NCBI GenBank assembly: GCA_018065895.1
Contig: JAGHSK010000027.1
Coordinates: 62,001 to 126,000 of the forward strand
DNA: 64,000 bases
Reading direction: 5' to 3'
From: Candidatus Cacconaster equi
Lineage (GTDB): Bacteria; Bacteroidota; Bacteroidia; Bacteroidales; UBA932
Part shown: in pieces, positions 1-8,744 of the stretch
Layout of the letters: each line of letters begins with the position of its first letter
Position numbering within the stretch: position 1 is the stretch's first letter
Notes under the pieces: generated by a model
Database searches by the model: none
What the model was told of the DNA's origin: nothing
Seen by the model: the letters and a program-made list of their open reading frames with translations, nothing else
Translations under genes and position numbers: made by a program

Positions 1-455
1 AGTGTCCGGGCAAGGTCGCAATATATGACCTCAACTCTGAATATCGCGCCCATTGTGGCCTGCACCACTTTGGAATTGAATACCTCGACCGTATCGGATG
101 ATGCGAATATCTTCTTTATCCCGAACCAGTCGGCAATGCGTATTATTGTGCCGAGATTTCCCGGATCACGGACCGAATCAAGTGCCAGTGAAAGTTCCGA
201 AGATTCCGGCTGGCTGTCAGAATCCAACGGTTTTCTGACTACGGCAAGCACCGGTGATGGAGAAGAGAGCATCGTGATACGCGACATCGCCTCCTCTCCT
301 ATCTCCTCGACACGATAAAGTTTAACAACGTCGAATGAAGATGAAAGCGCCTCCCGGACGAGTTTCTCACCCTCCACCACGAACAGACCCGACTCATCAC
401 GGAATTCCTTCTGCGACAACGACCTGATTTGCTTTATCTCATTCTTTCCCAGCAT
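1..455 (-). CDS. SpoU/TrmH-family RNA 2'-O-ribose methyltransferase, 3' end outside window
   Basis: This protein would transfer a methyl group from S-adenosylmethionine to a ribose 2'-OH in rRNA or tRNA in the cytoplasm. The first 151 codons are visible on the minus strand, from an ATG at 453-455. The N-terminal part (about residues 1-80) matches the substrate-binding region of the family (GLFVVEGEKLVREAL). It is followed by the SpoU motif 1 region (LDSVRDPGNLGTIIRIADWF) and motif 2 (NSKVVQATMGAIFRV), both well preserved. The C-terminal motif 3 lies beyond base 1. The gene starts 8 bases after the stop of rfbB and is probably co-transcribed with it. The exact RNA target cannot be decided from the sequence. 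Confidence 0.88.
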   Translation of the reverse strand, partial: MLGKNEIKQIRSLSQKEFRDESGLFVVEGEKLVREALSSSFDVVKLYRVEEIGEEAMSRITMLSSPSPVLAVVRKPLDSDSQPESSELSLALDSVRDPGNLGTIIRIADWFGIKKIFASSDTVEVFNSKVVQATMGAIFRVEVIYCDLART

Positions 456-463
456 AATGGAAT

Positions 464-1600
464 CTATCGACCCTTATACATATCGTCGTAATATTTCTCG
501 TACTCTCCGCTGGTAATGTTGTCCATCCATTCCTGGTTATCCAAGTACCAACGGACCGTCTTTTCTATTCCTTCTTCAAACTGGAGGCTCGGTTCCCATC
601 CAAGTTCCCTCTGGAGTTTGGAGGAGTCTATGGCGTAGCGCAGGTCGTGCCCGGCACGGTCAGTGACATAAGTGACAAGACCCATGTCCTCCCCCTCCCT
701 GCGGCCGAGCAAACGGTCTACCGTATTGATGAGCACCTTGATGATATCGATGTTCCTCCACTCATTGAACCCGCCGATATTATAGGTTTCCGCCACTTTT
801 CCATTATGGAAGGTGGTGTCAATTGCACGGGCGTGGTCCTCCACATAAAGCCAGTCACGCACATTCTCTCCTTTGCCATATACAGGAAGCGGTTTGCGAT
901 GACGGATATTGTTTATGAACAGAGGTATCAGCTTCTCCGGGAACTGGTACGGACCGTAATTGTTGGAGCAGTTCGTAACAATGGTAGGCATTCCGTATGT
1001 GTCGTGGAACGCTCTGACGAAGTGATCGCTGCTGGCTTTTGAAGCGCTGTACGGGCTGTGTGGCTGATATTTGAGATCCTCCGTAAAGAAAAGTTCACCG
1101 TATGCAAGATGATGCTTTCCTGAAGATGCTTTTGTTGAGAACGGCGGTTCTATTCCTTCAGGGCGGGTCATTTCAAGGGCGCCATAAACCTCATCGGTGG
1201 AGATATGGTAGAAACGCTTGCCGTCCCACTTTTCAGGAAGACTCTCCCAATAGAGCTTTGCAGCCTGCAGCATGCTCAGTGTACCCATCACGTTTGTGCG
1301 TGCAAAGGTGAAAGGATCCTTGATGCTCCTGTCAACGTGGCTCTCCGCCGCAAGGTGGATAACTCCGTCAACGTTCTCGTTACGCATAAGGGCATATATG
1401 GTGTCGAAGTCGCATATGTCAGCCTTCACGAAAGTATAGTTCGGCTTGTTCTCGACATCCTTCAGATTTGCCAGATTTCCGGCATAAGTCAGTTTGTCCA
1501 CATTAATGATGCGGTATTCAGGATACTTGTTCACGAACAGCCTGACTACGTGCGATCCTATGAACCCGGCACCACCGGTGATGATTATTGTCCTCTTCAT
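464..1600 (-). CDS. rfbB: dTDP-glucose 4,6-dehydratase
   Basis: Converts dTDP-glucose to dTDP-4-keto-6-deoxyglucose, the second step toward dTDP-L-rhamnose and other deoxysugars for surface polysaccharide. The 378-residue length is close to the usual 350-360. It is an extended short-chain dehydrogenase: the NAD-binding GGAGFIG lies at residues 9-15, the catalytic TDE triad of this family at 135-137, and the YxxxK pair at Y184/K188. The other rml genes are not in this window, so the pathway must be split or lie off the edge. A TAnnTTTG promoter element sits 23 bases upstream of the ATG, divergent from the phosphofructokinase promoter. Confidence 0.95.
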   Translation of the reverse strand: MKRTIIITGGAGFIGSHVVRLFVNKYPEYRIINVDKLTYAGNLANLKDVENKPNYTFVKADICDFDTIYALMRNENVDGVIHLAAESHVDRSIKDPFTFARTNVMGTLSMLQAAKLYWESLPEKWDGKRFYHISTDEVYGALEMTRPEGIEPPFSTKASSGKHHLAYGELFFTEDLKYQPHSPYSASKASSDHFVRAFHDTYGMPTIVTNCSNNYGPYQFPEKLIPLFINNIRHRKPLPVYGKGENVRDWLYVEDHARAIDTTFHNGKVAETYNIGGFNEWRNIDIIKVLINTVDRLLGRREGEDMGLVTYVTDRAGHDLRYAIDSSKLQRELGWEPSLQFEEGIEKTVRWYLDNQEWMDNITSGEYEKYYDDMYKGR

Positions 1601-1622
1601 AAAATACGGGTATTATATCTTA

Positions 1623-1630
1623 CAAATATA
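1623..1630 (-). promoter_or_regulatory. -7 promoter element of rfbB
   Basis: TATATTTG on the minus strand fits the Bacteroidota consensus TAnnTTTG and lies 23 bases before the rfbB start. I find no TTTG at the usual -33 distance, so this is a half-supported promoter. Confidence 0.55.
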
Positions 1631-1651
1631 ACATTTATTGTCAAAAAATAG

Positions 1652-1659
1652 TATTTTTG
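1652..1659 (+). promoter_or_regulatory. -7 promoter element of the phosphofructokinase-amylase operon
   Basis: TATTTTTG on the plus strand fits TAnnTTTG and lies 22 bases before the ATG at 1682. It is divergent from the rfbB element 22 bases away. No clear -33 element is visible. Confidence 0.55.
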
Positions 1660-1681
1660 CAGGGCTAAAAAATCGATAGAA

Positions 1682-2911
1682 ATGAAATATTCCATTATCA
1701 TTTTGACAGGTGGCGGTCCTGCTCCCGGAATGAATACCGTCGTAGGCTCTCTGACAAAAGCATTCATTGCAAACGGATATAGAGTTCTCGGTCTTCACGG
1801 AGGTTATTCAGGACTTTTTTCAGCCACTCCAAAATACGAAGAGCTTGATTTCTTCAAAGCTGACACCATATTCAACAGAGGCGGATCGTATCTGATGATG
1901 AGCCGTTTCAAACCGACAAACGAAGATTTCGAAAAGAATTTCAATCTCAAGCTTTTCCAGGACAACAATATCAAGCTTCTCATAACGGTCGGTGGCGACG
2001 ACACCGCTTCTACAGCCAATAGAATAGCCAAGTTCCTCGAATCAAAGAAATACCCTATCCGGAACATTCACGTTCCTAAGACCATCGACAACGACCTTCC
2101 TCTTCCTGACAATGCTCCTACATTCGGTTTCAACTCTGCAAAGGACGAAGGAGCCCATATAGCGAGAACAGCCTATGAGGACGCCCGCACATCAGGCAAC
2201 TGGCTTCTCATCTCCGCTATGGGACGCAGTGCCGGTCACCTTGCATTAGGCATCGGTGAGGCTACTCATTGCCCGATGACAATCATCCCCGAGATGTTCA
2301 ACAAAACCAGAATCAACGTTGACAAAATAATAAAGCTGACTCTCTCAGCCATCATCAAAAGGAAGATTCTCGGCATACCTTATGGCACTGTTGTAGTTGC
2401 CGAAGGCGTATTTCACGATCTTGATGCCGAAGACCTCAAGGCTACCGGAGTGCATATGTCATACGACGAGCACGGGCATCCTGAACTCGGCAAGATTTCA
2501 AAGGCAGTTCTCTTCAATGACATACTCGAAAAGGAACTCAACAAGTACGGTCTGAAGGTAAAGACCCGTCCGATTGAAATCGGATATGACGTACGTTGCC
2601 AGGATCCTATAGCTTACGACCTCACATACTGCTCCGAGCTTGCGATGGGCGCATATGAACTCTTCGCCAAAGGTGAGACAGGATGTATGGTTTACGTTGA
2701 TCACAAGGGCAATGCCCATCCTCTGTATCTGCATGAACTGCAGAATTCCGAAGGAAAGATTCCGCCTCGCCGCGTGGACATTGATGGTGGCACCGCCCGG
2801 AACTATTACAGCCACATATGCCACTTCATAACTCCAGCCGACTATGATGCGGCCAGGAAGTATGTCCCTAACCCTGAAGAATACGACTTCAAGAAGATTC
2901 TGAATTGGTAA
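1682..2911 (+). CDS. PPi-dependent 6-phosphofructokinase (diphosphate-fructose-6-phosphate 1-phosphotransferase type)
   Basis: Phosphorylates fructose 6-phosphate to fructose 1,6-bisphosphate in cytoplasmic glycolysis, most likely with pyrophosphate as donor and reversibly. The donor is inferred from two positions: GGDDT at residues 104-108, where ATP enzymes have GGDGS, and PKTIDND at 132-138 with lysine K133, where ATP enzymes have PGTIDND. Both substitutions are the known signature of PPi-linked enzymes. The N-terminal glycine loop (GGGPAPGMN, 10-18) is intact and the 409-residue length suits the short PPi-PFK group. The last codons overlap the start of the amylase gene, so the two are probably translated together. 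Confidence 0.9.
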   Translation: MKYSIIILTGGGPAPGMNTVVGSLTKAFIANGYRVLGLHGGYSGLFSATPKYEELDFFKADTIFNRGGSYLMMSRFKPTNEDFEKNFNLKLFQDNNIKLLITVGGDDTASTANRIAKFLESKKYPIRNIHVPKTIDNDLPLPDNAPTFGFNSAKDEGAHIARTAYEDARTSGNWLLISAMGRSAGHLALGIGEATHCPMTIIPEMFNKTRINVDKIIKLTLSAIIKRKILGIPYGTVVVAEGVFHDLDAEDLKATGVHMSYDEHGHPELGKISKAVLFNDILEKELNKYGLKVKTRPIEIGYDVRCQDPIAYDLTYCSELAMGAYELFAKGETGCMVYVDHKGNAHPLYLHELQNSEGKIPPRRVDIDGGTARNYYSHICHFITPADYDAARKYVPNPEEYDFKKILNW

Positions 2912-4389
2912 AAACAATAATATATCAATTGCTTGTAAGAGCTTTCGGCACGCGAGACTGTGTTCCCGGAAGCTCTTACGGCGTAAATGGCTCCGGAAAG
3001 TTCTCCGACATAACCGACGAGTACCTAAGAAAGCTCAAACAGCTCTCCATAGGAGCGGTGTGGTACACAGGAGTGATATCACATGCCACAAAAACTCATT
3101 TCAGAGGCATTCCTGACTGCAACAGTTCAATTGTCAAGGGAGAAGCCGGTTCACCATACGCCATACGCAACTATTTCGACGTTGATCCGGCACTTGCCCG
3201 CAACGTTGACAACAGGATGGCGGAATTTCAGGCTCTTGTCGACAGAACCCACAAGGCCGGAATGAAGGTCATCATCGATTTCGTTCCGAATCACGTATTC
3301 CGTGAATATAATACATATTTCACAAAAGAGAATTTCTACATTCTGAACGAGCCCCTGCACCTTCCCGGTGAGTTGTGCAGCAACTACATCGAGAATCCGG
3401 CCAAAGCCACTGGAAACGATGTATTCAGCGCATATCCTTCCGTCAGCGACTGGTATGAGACAGCGAAGTTGAATTACGGCAGCCATTCCACGTGGGAGAA
3501 AATGCTGGACATCCTGAAATTCTGGGCCAGCAAAGGTGTCGACGGCTTCCGCTGCGATATGGTGGAGATGGTTCCGGCCGACTTTTTCAAATGGGCCTTC
3601 AGCGAAGTACGCAAGTCCTTCCCTTCAATGATGTTTATCGCTGAAGTCTACCAGAAATCCAATTACCAGAACTATGCTTCTGCCGGATTCGACCTGTTGT
3701 ACGATAAATCAGGTTTTTACGACGCACTCAGAGGCATCATTGCCGGAGCGCGTCCTGCCAGTGACCTCACGAGGGAGTGGCAGGATATCGGGGATCTTCA
3801 GCCGAAAATGCTCAATTTTCTGGAAAATCACGATGAACAGCGTGTGGCGTCTGATTTCTTTGCAGGAAGCGGAAGATCGGCATTCCCGGCACTTGCCGTT
3901 TCCCTCCTGTTCAACACTGCCCCTTTCATGATCTATTTCGGACAGGAATTCGGAGAAAGAGGGATGGAAGCGGAAGGTTTCAGCGGGAGGGATGGCCGTA
4001 CATCCATATATGACTACTGCATAGTGCCGTCCATCAAGCGTTTCCTGCTTGACAGACTTTCTCTCGAAGAATCGCTCATATACAAGGAGTACTGCAGACT
4101 GATGCGCATTGCGACGGCCGATTCGATTTTCTCAAAAGGAAAGACGTTCGACCTTATGTACGCCAATCCCGCTTCAAGCCGTTTCAACCCACAGAAGCAG
4201 TTCGTTTGGATGAGGGGATATGCCGGGGCCGCAATGGTCATTGTCGCGAATTTCGATTCCACCCCAGTAGAGGTTGACGTCTGCATCCCGCAGGAAGCCT
4301 TTGACTATTTCGGTATCGAACGCAAAGCCACCGTCATACATACCCGCGTCAACGCCCGTGACTATATGCGGGTGGATATCTCAGAATAG
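2905..4389 (+). CDS. GH13 alpha-amylase-family glycoside hydrolase, cytoplasmic
   Basis: Hydrolyses or rearranges alpha-1,4 glucans. The (beta/alpha)8 barrel begins at once, with no signal peptide, so it should act inside the cell on glycogen or imported maltodextrin. The three catalytic acids are visible: nucleophile D218 in GFRCDMV, general acid E247 in FIAEVYQ and D310 in ENHDEQ. The only start that keeps the first barrel strand (VKTIIYQLLVRAF) is a TTG at 2905, which overlaps the phosphofructokinase stop by 7 bases; this suggests translational coupling and a link between glucan breakdown and glycolysis. The precise specificity (amylase, neopullulanase or transferase) cannot be told. The gene ends one base from the convergent GH3 gene. 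Confidence 0.88.
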   Translation: MVKTIIYQLLVRAFGTRDCVPGSSYGVNGSGKFSDITDEYLRKLKQLSIGAVWYTGVISHATKTHFRGIPDCNSSIVKGEAGSPYAIRNYFDVDPALARNVDNRMAEFQALVDRTHKAGMKVIIDFVPNHVFREYNTYFTKENFYILNEPLHLPGELCSNYIENPAKATGNDVFSAYPSVSDWYETAKLNYGSHSTWEKMLDILKFWASKGVDGFRCDMVEMVPADFFKWAFSEVRKSFPSMMFIAEVYQKSNYQNYASAGFDLLYDKSGFYDALRGIIAGARPASDLTREWQDIGDLQPKMLNFLENHDEQRVASDFFAGSGRSAFPALAVSLLFNTAPFMIYFGQEFGERGMEAEGFSGRDGRTSIYDYCIVPSIKRFLLDRLSLEESLIYKEYCRLMRIATADSIFSKGKTFDLMYANPASSRFNPQKQFVWMRGYAGAAMVIVANFDSTPVEVDVCIPQEAFDYFGIERKATVIHTRVNARDYMRVDISE

Positions 4390-4390
4390 T

Positions 4391-5647
4391 CTAATCCCGG
4401 CCTCTGTCGAGTATCAAGGTTCCATCTTGCTTTTCACTCTTGGCAGAAGTCGTGTCAACCTCCGCAAGTGCGGCGTTCATCCTTTCGATAAGTTCAAAAT
4501 CGCGTATTCTCGCCTGTTCTATCTTTTCAGGTATGTTCTTCACCCGTGGAGAGTAACATCTGTCCAGGAGGCCCGCTTTCGCCTTCATGGTCAAAACCTT
4601 ACGGACTTTCGAATCCAATTCGTCAATGGATAGTTCCCCACTTTCCACCATAGAGGCTATGGCCTCTATGCCGGCAATCGGAATATCGGGCATAAGAAGC
4701 ATATCCACGCCAGCCTTATAGGCCGAAACCATCACTTCAACAGGAGTGCGTCCGTTCGCCACGCCACCCATTCTCAAGGCATCAGTCACAACAATTCCCT
4801 TGAATCCCATCTCGTTCTTGAGAAGATCCGTCACACACTTCCTGGAGATGGACATCGGAACCATTGCGGAATCTATTGAAGGGATGCAGTGATGCCCCAT
4901 CATCATGAATTCAACCCCGTCATCGACCAGGCGTTGGAATGGAACCAGATATGCCGAATCCATCTGGGCACGGGTGTAACCGAATACCGGCATCTCGACG
5001 TGGGAATCAATCATAACGTTGCCGTGACCTGGGAAATGTTTGCCGCAGGCATACACGCCGCCATCCTGAAGTCCGCGCATATATGCTGAACAATAATTGG
5101 CAATCAGTTCTATTCCAGGACCGAAACGGCGGAAATGATAATTGTCATCACCCTCTTCAGCAACATCCGCCACCGGCGCAAAATTCACCAGAATATTCAA
5201 GTCTCGCAACTCCCTGGCAACATTCAGTCCCATCTCATAGAGGAGAGGTTCGGCATCGGGAATATTTGTCAGCTGTGACTGATACGGATAGTCTGGATAT
5301 TCGTAGAAACGCATTGCAGCGCCCCATTCGGCGTCAGTGCAGACAATCAGCGGAATCTTGCTTTTCGACTGCAGGTCGTTCGCTCTGTTCATGAAAGGCA
5401 CTACCGGCCCGCGCATTATGATGATACCACCCAATCCCATTTCGACCAAAGAATCCTGTTCCGCACGTTCAGCCTCATTGTTGTTTCGGTCGATCTGTAC
5501 AACTACCAGTTGGGCCACCTTGTCCCTGACGGACATTCTCTTCATTGTGGCATCCACCTTTCTGGCGATGCCCTTTTCAGAATTGCACACACAAGAGGAG
5601 GCCACGTACAGGAGAGCCGCCAAAGAAATAATAACCAGTTTCTTCAT
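4391..5647 (-). CDS. GH3 beta-N-acetylglucosaminidase-like lipoprotein (NagZ family)
   Basis: Likely removes terminal GlcNAc from muropeptides or other GlcNAc glycans. The N-terminus is a lipoprotein signal with acceptor C19 (VASSC), so the enzyme should be membrane-anchored outside the cytoplasm, unlike cytoplasmic E. coli NagZ. The family signature KHFPGHGN lies at 203-210, followed by the D214/H216 dyad that acts as acid/base in NagZ enzymes, and the nucleophile D289 in VVTDALRMGG. The 418-residue length equals a single catalytic domain without the extra beta-sandwich of larger GH3 enzymes. It starts 13 bases after the M64/S66/EEP fusion gene and is surely its operon partner, which points to a shared role in murein or glycan breakdown. 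Confidence 0.88.
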   Translation of the reverse strand: MKKLVIISLAALLYVASSCVCNSEKGIARKVDATMKRMSVRDKVAQLVVVQIDRNNNEAERAEQDSLVEMGLGGIIIMRGPVVPFMNRANDLQSKSKIPLIVCTDAEWGAAMRFYEYPDYPYQSQLTNIPDAEPLLYEMGLNVARELRDLNILVNFAPVADVAEEGDDNYHFRRFGPGIELIANYCSAYMRGLQDGGVYACGKHFPGHGNVMIDSHVEMPVFGYTRAQMDSAYLVPFQRLVDDGVEFMMMGHHCIPSIDSAMVPMSISRKCVTDLLKNEMGFKGIVVTDALRMGGVANGRTPVEVMVSAYKAGVDMLLMPDIPIAGIEAIASMVESGELSIDELDSKVRKVLTMKAKAGLLDRCYSPRVKNIPEKIEQARIRDFELIERMNAALAEVDTTSAKSEKQDGTLILDRGRD

Positions 5648-5660
5648 CGGTCAAATTAAT

Positions 5661-8654
5661 CTAAAATTCAAATATTGTCATTACAGGAAAATGGTCTGAA
5701 GCGTATGTCGCACCATATTTGGATGTTACGGTCTCATACCTGAGCGGGATGGCATTCCTGCAGAAAAGATGGTCAATCACATTTCCACCTGAATTGACGG
5801 CAATGTCCCCCCACTCGTTATAAGTATTCATAAAATCCGTTTCCGGAGCACTGAGACGTGACATGTCCAGATATTTTAAAAGAGGCTTGAGAATATGGTC
5901 GTCATAGTTTGCGTTGAAATCTCCCGTGAGGAATACCGGATCGCCATCCGGAACAATCTCCTTGATTTTCCCGACTATCAGCTTTCCCTCCTCCTTACGT
6001 GCCTTTTTTCCGATATGGTCAAAATGGGTGTTGAAGAAATACACGTCGCGGCCATCGGCTTCATTGTCAAGAAAATGGCCCCAGACCACAACTCTCTTGT
6101 AGGCAGCATCCCATCCGAGAGATTCAGTTCCGGGTGTTTCACTGAGCCAGAAGGTGCCGCACTCGACAGGAGAATAGCGGTCCTTGCGCCAAAATATGGC
6201 ATTCGCCTCACCGCTCGCGTCATTGCCTTCGTGGCCGGCCCCATACCGGCCATAATCCGGAAGATTCTTCTCAATGAAATTCACCTGGTCAAAAAGTCCC
6301 TCCTGGATACCGAACAAATCCGGCTGACGGTCATTCATCAAGGCAATCACCGCATCCCTGCGGTACTTCCAATTGTTGTCGCCGTCAAAATCTTCCGTGG
6401 GACAGATGCGGATATTGAAACTCATCACATTTGTCCTCACCGGTTTCCGTGAGCGATCAACGGCATCAGGATATTCCAGTACAGCCGAATTGCCGTCAAC
6501 CTTCAGTCTTACTTTCGCGCCCTCTATCAAAGGCATATTCTTGCGGGCATGCCCGGCAGGAAAGCCGTAACATACCGGTATGTCAAGATTCTTCAAAGAC
6601 TCGGAGAGCATCTCCTCCACTCTCGAGTAACGGAGATCGTCGCCACAACCCACAAAATCACCGACAACAACTCCCTTGATACGGTCACGATGATGCAGCA
6701 GAATGGCGCTGAGCTGGCGGTCGATGCAGTGCATGCTCTCTCCGACCTCTTCGATGAAGAGAATACAATCGTGTCCGGCAAAGCAGTCATACGGCGTGCC
6801 GAGAAGAGGCACAATGTTGGTCATGTTTCCGCCTACGAGAATGCCTTCGGCTTCACCCTTCTCATTGAGAGGGTCCGCAGGAATCTCGTATCGTGGCAAT
6901 TTCCCGCCGAGAATGTCAAGCATTGCCGCATTTCCCTCATCATCAAGACCTTTTGTTGCAAGAGCAATGCACATATTGCCGTGAATACTCATACTTCCGG
7001 CAGCCACGGCAGGCATCAGCAGCGATGTGATGTCGCTGCAACCCACAAACCACTTCGGATAGCAGCGGAATGCGTCCATAACCTCATCAGAGAGGGTGTG
7101 GATAGCCCCGTACCCTCCGGTAAGACATATGATTCCTTTGATGCTTGTGTCCCGCAAAGCCCACAAAAGGTCCTCCTGCCGTTCTTGAGGAGTCCCGGCG
7201 AAGCGGCTTCCCTCTCCTTCCGTAAGCGGATATCTTTTGAGTGCATTTTTTCCAAGAACGGGTTGATATCCCATAGAGGAAAGCATTCCGGCTGACAGCT
7301 TCACGAGAGAATCTTCCATTGCATATGCCGGTGCTATCATCGCAATCCTGTCACCTTTTTTCAGGAAAGATGGCATCTTCGGCAGAAATTCTCTGTCAAG
7401 GCGGCAGAATCTTCCATCCTGATCCTGCTCCGTATTGAAAAGAATCATCTGTTCAACAGCTCTTTGGCACACTTTGCAGAAGGCTTCGGCCTTGTTGGTC
7501 CGCATCCGGCAATCTTCTTCGGAGCGCCATACTCCTTTTGGCTGATAGCCTGCTCCCTCCACCAGCCCGACACCCTTTTCCCCCGAATCGATCATATCTT
7601 TCCATTTGGAGGTGAAATCCGTCTTGGTGGTAATGTTCTTTTCCCACGGTTCAATATCACTGAAATAGAAAGGATCGCCCTCGTACCCATTGTCGACGTA
7701 TTCATCGGCAAGAGCCCCGAACGAATGGCCGAATTCGTGTACGACCACGGGACGGAAAAGATTGTGGTGCGCTGTAGTCAGTGTATATGAATTATAGATT
7801 CCCCCGCCACCGTAAGTATCGGTATTGGCCAGAATAATAATGTGCTCGTATGGCAGCCCGTCAAGTATGTCGTGGAGTCGGAATATGTTTTCCGTTGTGA
7901 GATAACGGTCCATATACATCGAATTGAAATGCGACCCTACTGCAGTATTTTTCCAGATGCCTTTGCCAGGCTCGCTCACGCCACTCTCCCCGGACTCCGC
8001 AGCCACGGCCAGAATGTTGAAATTCCTGCGGTATCTGCCGAACGGTTCGTGATCGAAAAGCGATTCCACAGCTTCTCCCGCATCTTTGTAGAAAAGTTCT
8101 CTCTCCTCCGCAGTATATCCTTCGGCCAGTATCACCACGTCGATTTTCTCGTGCGGATCACCGGACTTGTATATATACCTCTTCTCAACGTCGGACTTCC
8201 TTCTCTTCTCCACCAGGATATCATCTGGATTCACAGGATGGGAATATTCGCAGACGACATGCCTCCTATTGTCGAATAGCCTCACATATACGGTAGCCTT
8301 GGATTGGGGCATGGGAAGGAGAAAAGTGTTTTCATACGACTTAACGACATTCCTGGCCTCGTCCGACGTGAGCCACTCCTGAAACAGTGTTGAAAAAGAG
8401 TTTGCATAAAGGATTTCTCCGGAGACGTCGTCCACCATTCGGATATCGCCGTTTCCCTCCACAGGAACTCTGTCCATGTTCACGGTACGGCCGTACCACC
8501 CGTCAGTACAACTCATTCCGGAAAGGGCCACGTTTACCGTAGAGCGCCCGCCTATGAATTCATAATCAATTCTCAATGTCTTGTCGAAGGCATGAACCGC
8601 AATGGCACTGGCTAGAATCGCGACAAGAACGGCAAATGTTCTGAAAAGTTTCAT
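5661..8654 (-). CDS. Exported fusion: M64 peptidase, S66 LD-carboxypeptidase and EEP-family domain in one chain
   Basis: One uninterrupted 997-residue reading frame joins three enzyme families. Residues 1-20 are a signal peptide; I start at the ATG at 8652-8654 because the upstream 17 codons would bury it. About 20-415 is an IgA-peptidase M64 type metalloprotease with its N-terminal domain and zinc motif H306-E307-F-G-H310 followed by ADEY. About 425-735 is an S66 muramoyl-tetrapeptide LD-carboxypeptidase with the triad S540 (GCSD), E635 (IEEVGE) and H702 (PAGHARKN). About 740-997 is an endonuclease/exonuclease/phosphatase domain with E785, GDFN (D912) and SDHFP (H988). All active sites look intact. 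The GH3 gene follows by 13 bases. A TAnnTTTG-like box with one mismatch lies at 8675-8682. Confidence 0.9.
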   Translation of the reverse strand: MKLFRTFAVLVAILASAIAVHAFDKTLRIDYEFIGGRSTVNVALSGMSCTDGWYGRTVNMDRVPVEGNGDIRMVDDVSGEILYANSFSTLFQEWLTSDEARNVVKSYENTFLLPMPQSKATVYVRLFDNRRHVVCEYSHPVNPDDILVEKRRKSDVEKRYIYKSGDPHEKIDVVILAEGYTAEERELFYKDAGEAVESLFDHEPFGRYRRNFNILAVAAESGESGVSEPGKGIWKNTAVGSHFNSMYMDRYLTTENIFRLHDILDGLPYEHIIILANTDTYGGGGIYNSYTLTTAHHNLFRPVVVHEFGHSFGALADEYVDNGYEGDPFYFSDIEPWEKNITTKTDFTSKWKDMIDSGEKGVGLVEGAGYQPKGVWRSEEDCRMRTNKAEAFCKVCQRAVEQMILFNTEQDQDGRFCRLDREFLPKMPSFLKKGDRIAMIAPAYAMEDSLVKLSAGMLSSMGYQPVLGKNALKRYPLTEGEGSRFAGTPQERQEDLLWALRDTSIKGIICLTGGYGAIHTLSDEVMDAFRCYPKWFVGCSDITSLLMPAVAAGSMSIHGNMCIALATKGLDDEGNAAMLDILGGKLPRYEIPADPLNEKGEAEGILVGGNMTNIVPLLGTPYDCFAGHDCILFIEEVGESMHCIDRQLSAILLHHRDRIKGVVVGDFVGCGDDLRYSRVEEMLSESLKNLDIPVCYGFPAGHARKNMPLIEGAKVRLKVDGNSAVLEYPDAVDRSRKPVRTNVMSFNIRICPTEDFDGDNNWKYRRDAVIALMNDRQPDLFGIQEGLFDQVNFIEKNLPDYGRYGAGHEGNDASGEANAIFWRKDRYSPVECGTFWLSETPGTESLGWDAAYKRVVVWGHFLDNEADGRDVYFFNTHFDHIGKKARKEEGKLIVGKIKEIVPDGDPVFLTGDFNANYDDHILKPLLKYLDMSRLSAPETDFMNTYNEWGDIAVNSGGNVIDHLFCRNAIPLRYETVTSKYGATYASDHFPVMTIFEF

Positions 8655-8720
8655 ACAAGGTCGAATATGCAGTGCGAATTTAATAATAAAGAAGCGTGAA
8701 AACAATAATTGAATTTTTGC

Positions 8721-8728
8721 TAAATTTG
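8721..8728 (+). promoter_or_regulatory. -7 promoter element of the ligA operon
   Basis: TAAATTTG fits TAnnTTTG and lies 16 bases before the ATG at 8745. This position puts the expected transcript start near 8735 and argues for the ATG at 8745 rather than the in-frame TTG at 8736. Confidence 0.6.
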
Positions 8729-8744
8729 CAGATTATTGTCTATT

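Noticed and set aside
25-318. Plus-strand 97-codon frame at the window start
   Set aside because: It is the shadow of the SpoU methyltransferase on the minus strand, which shows clear family motifs.
6549-7295. Plus-strand frame of 248 codons
   Set aside because: Antisense to the three-enzyme fusion; no family features and unlikely composition.
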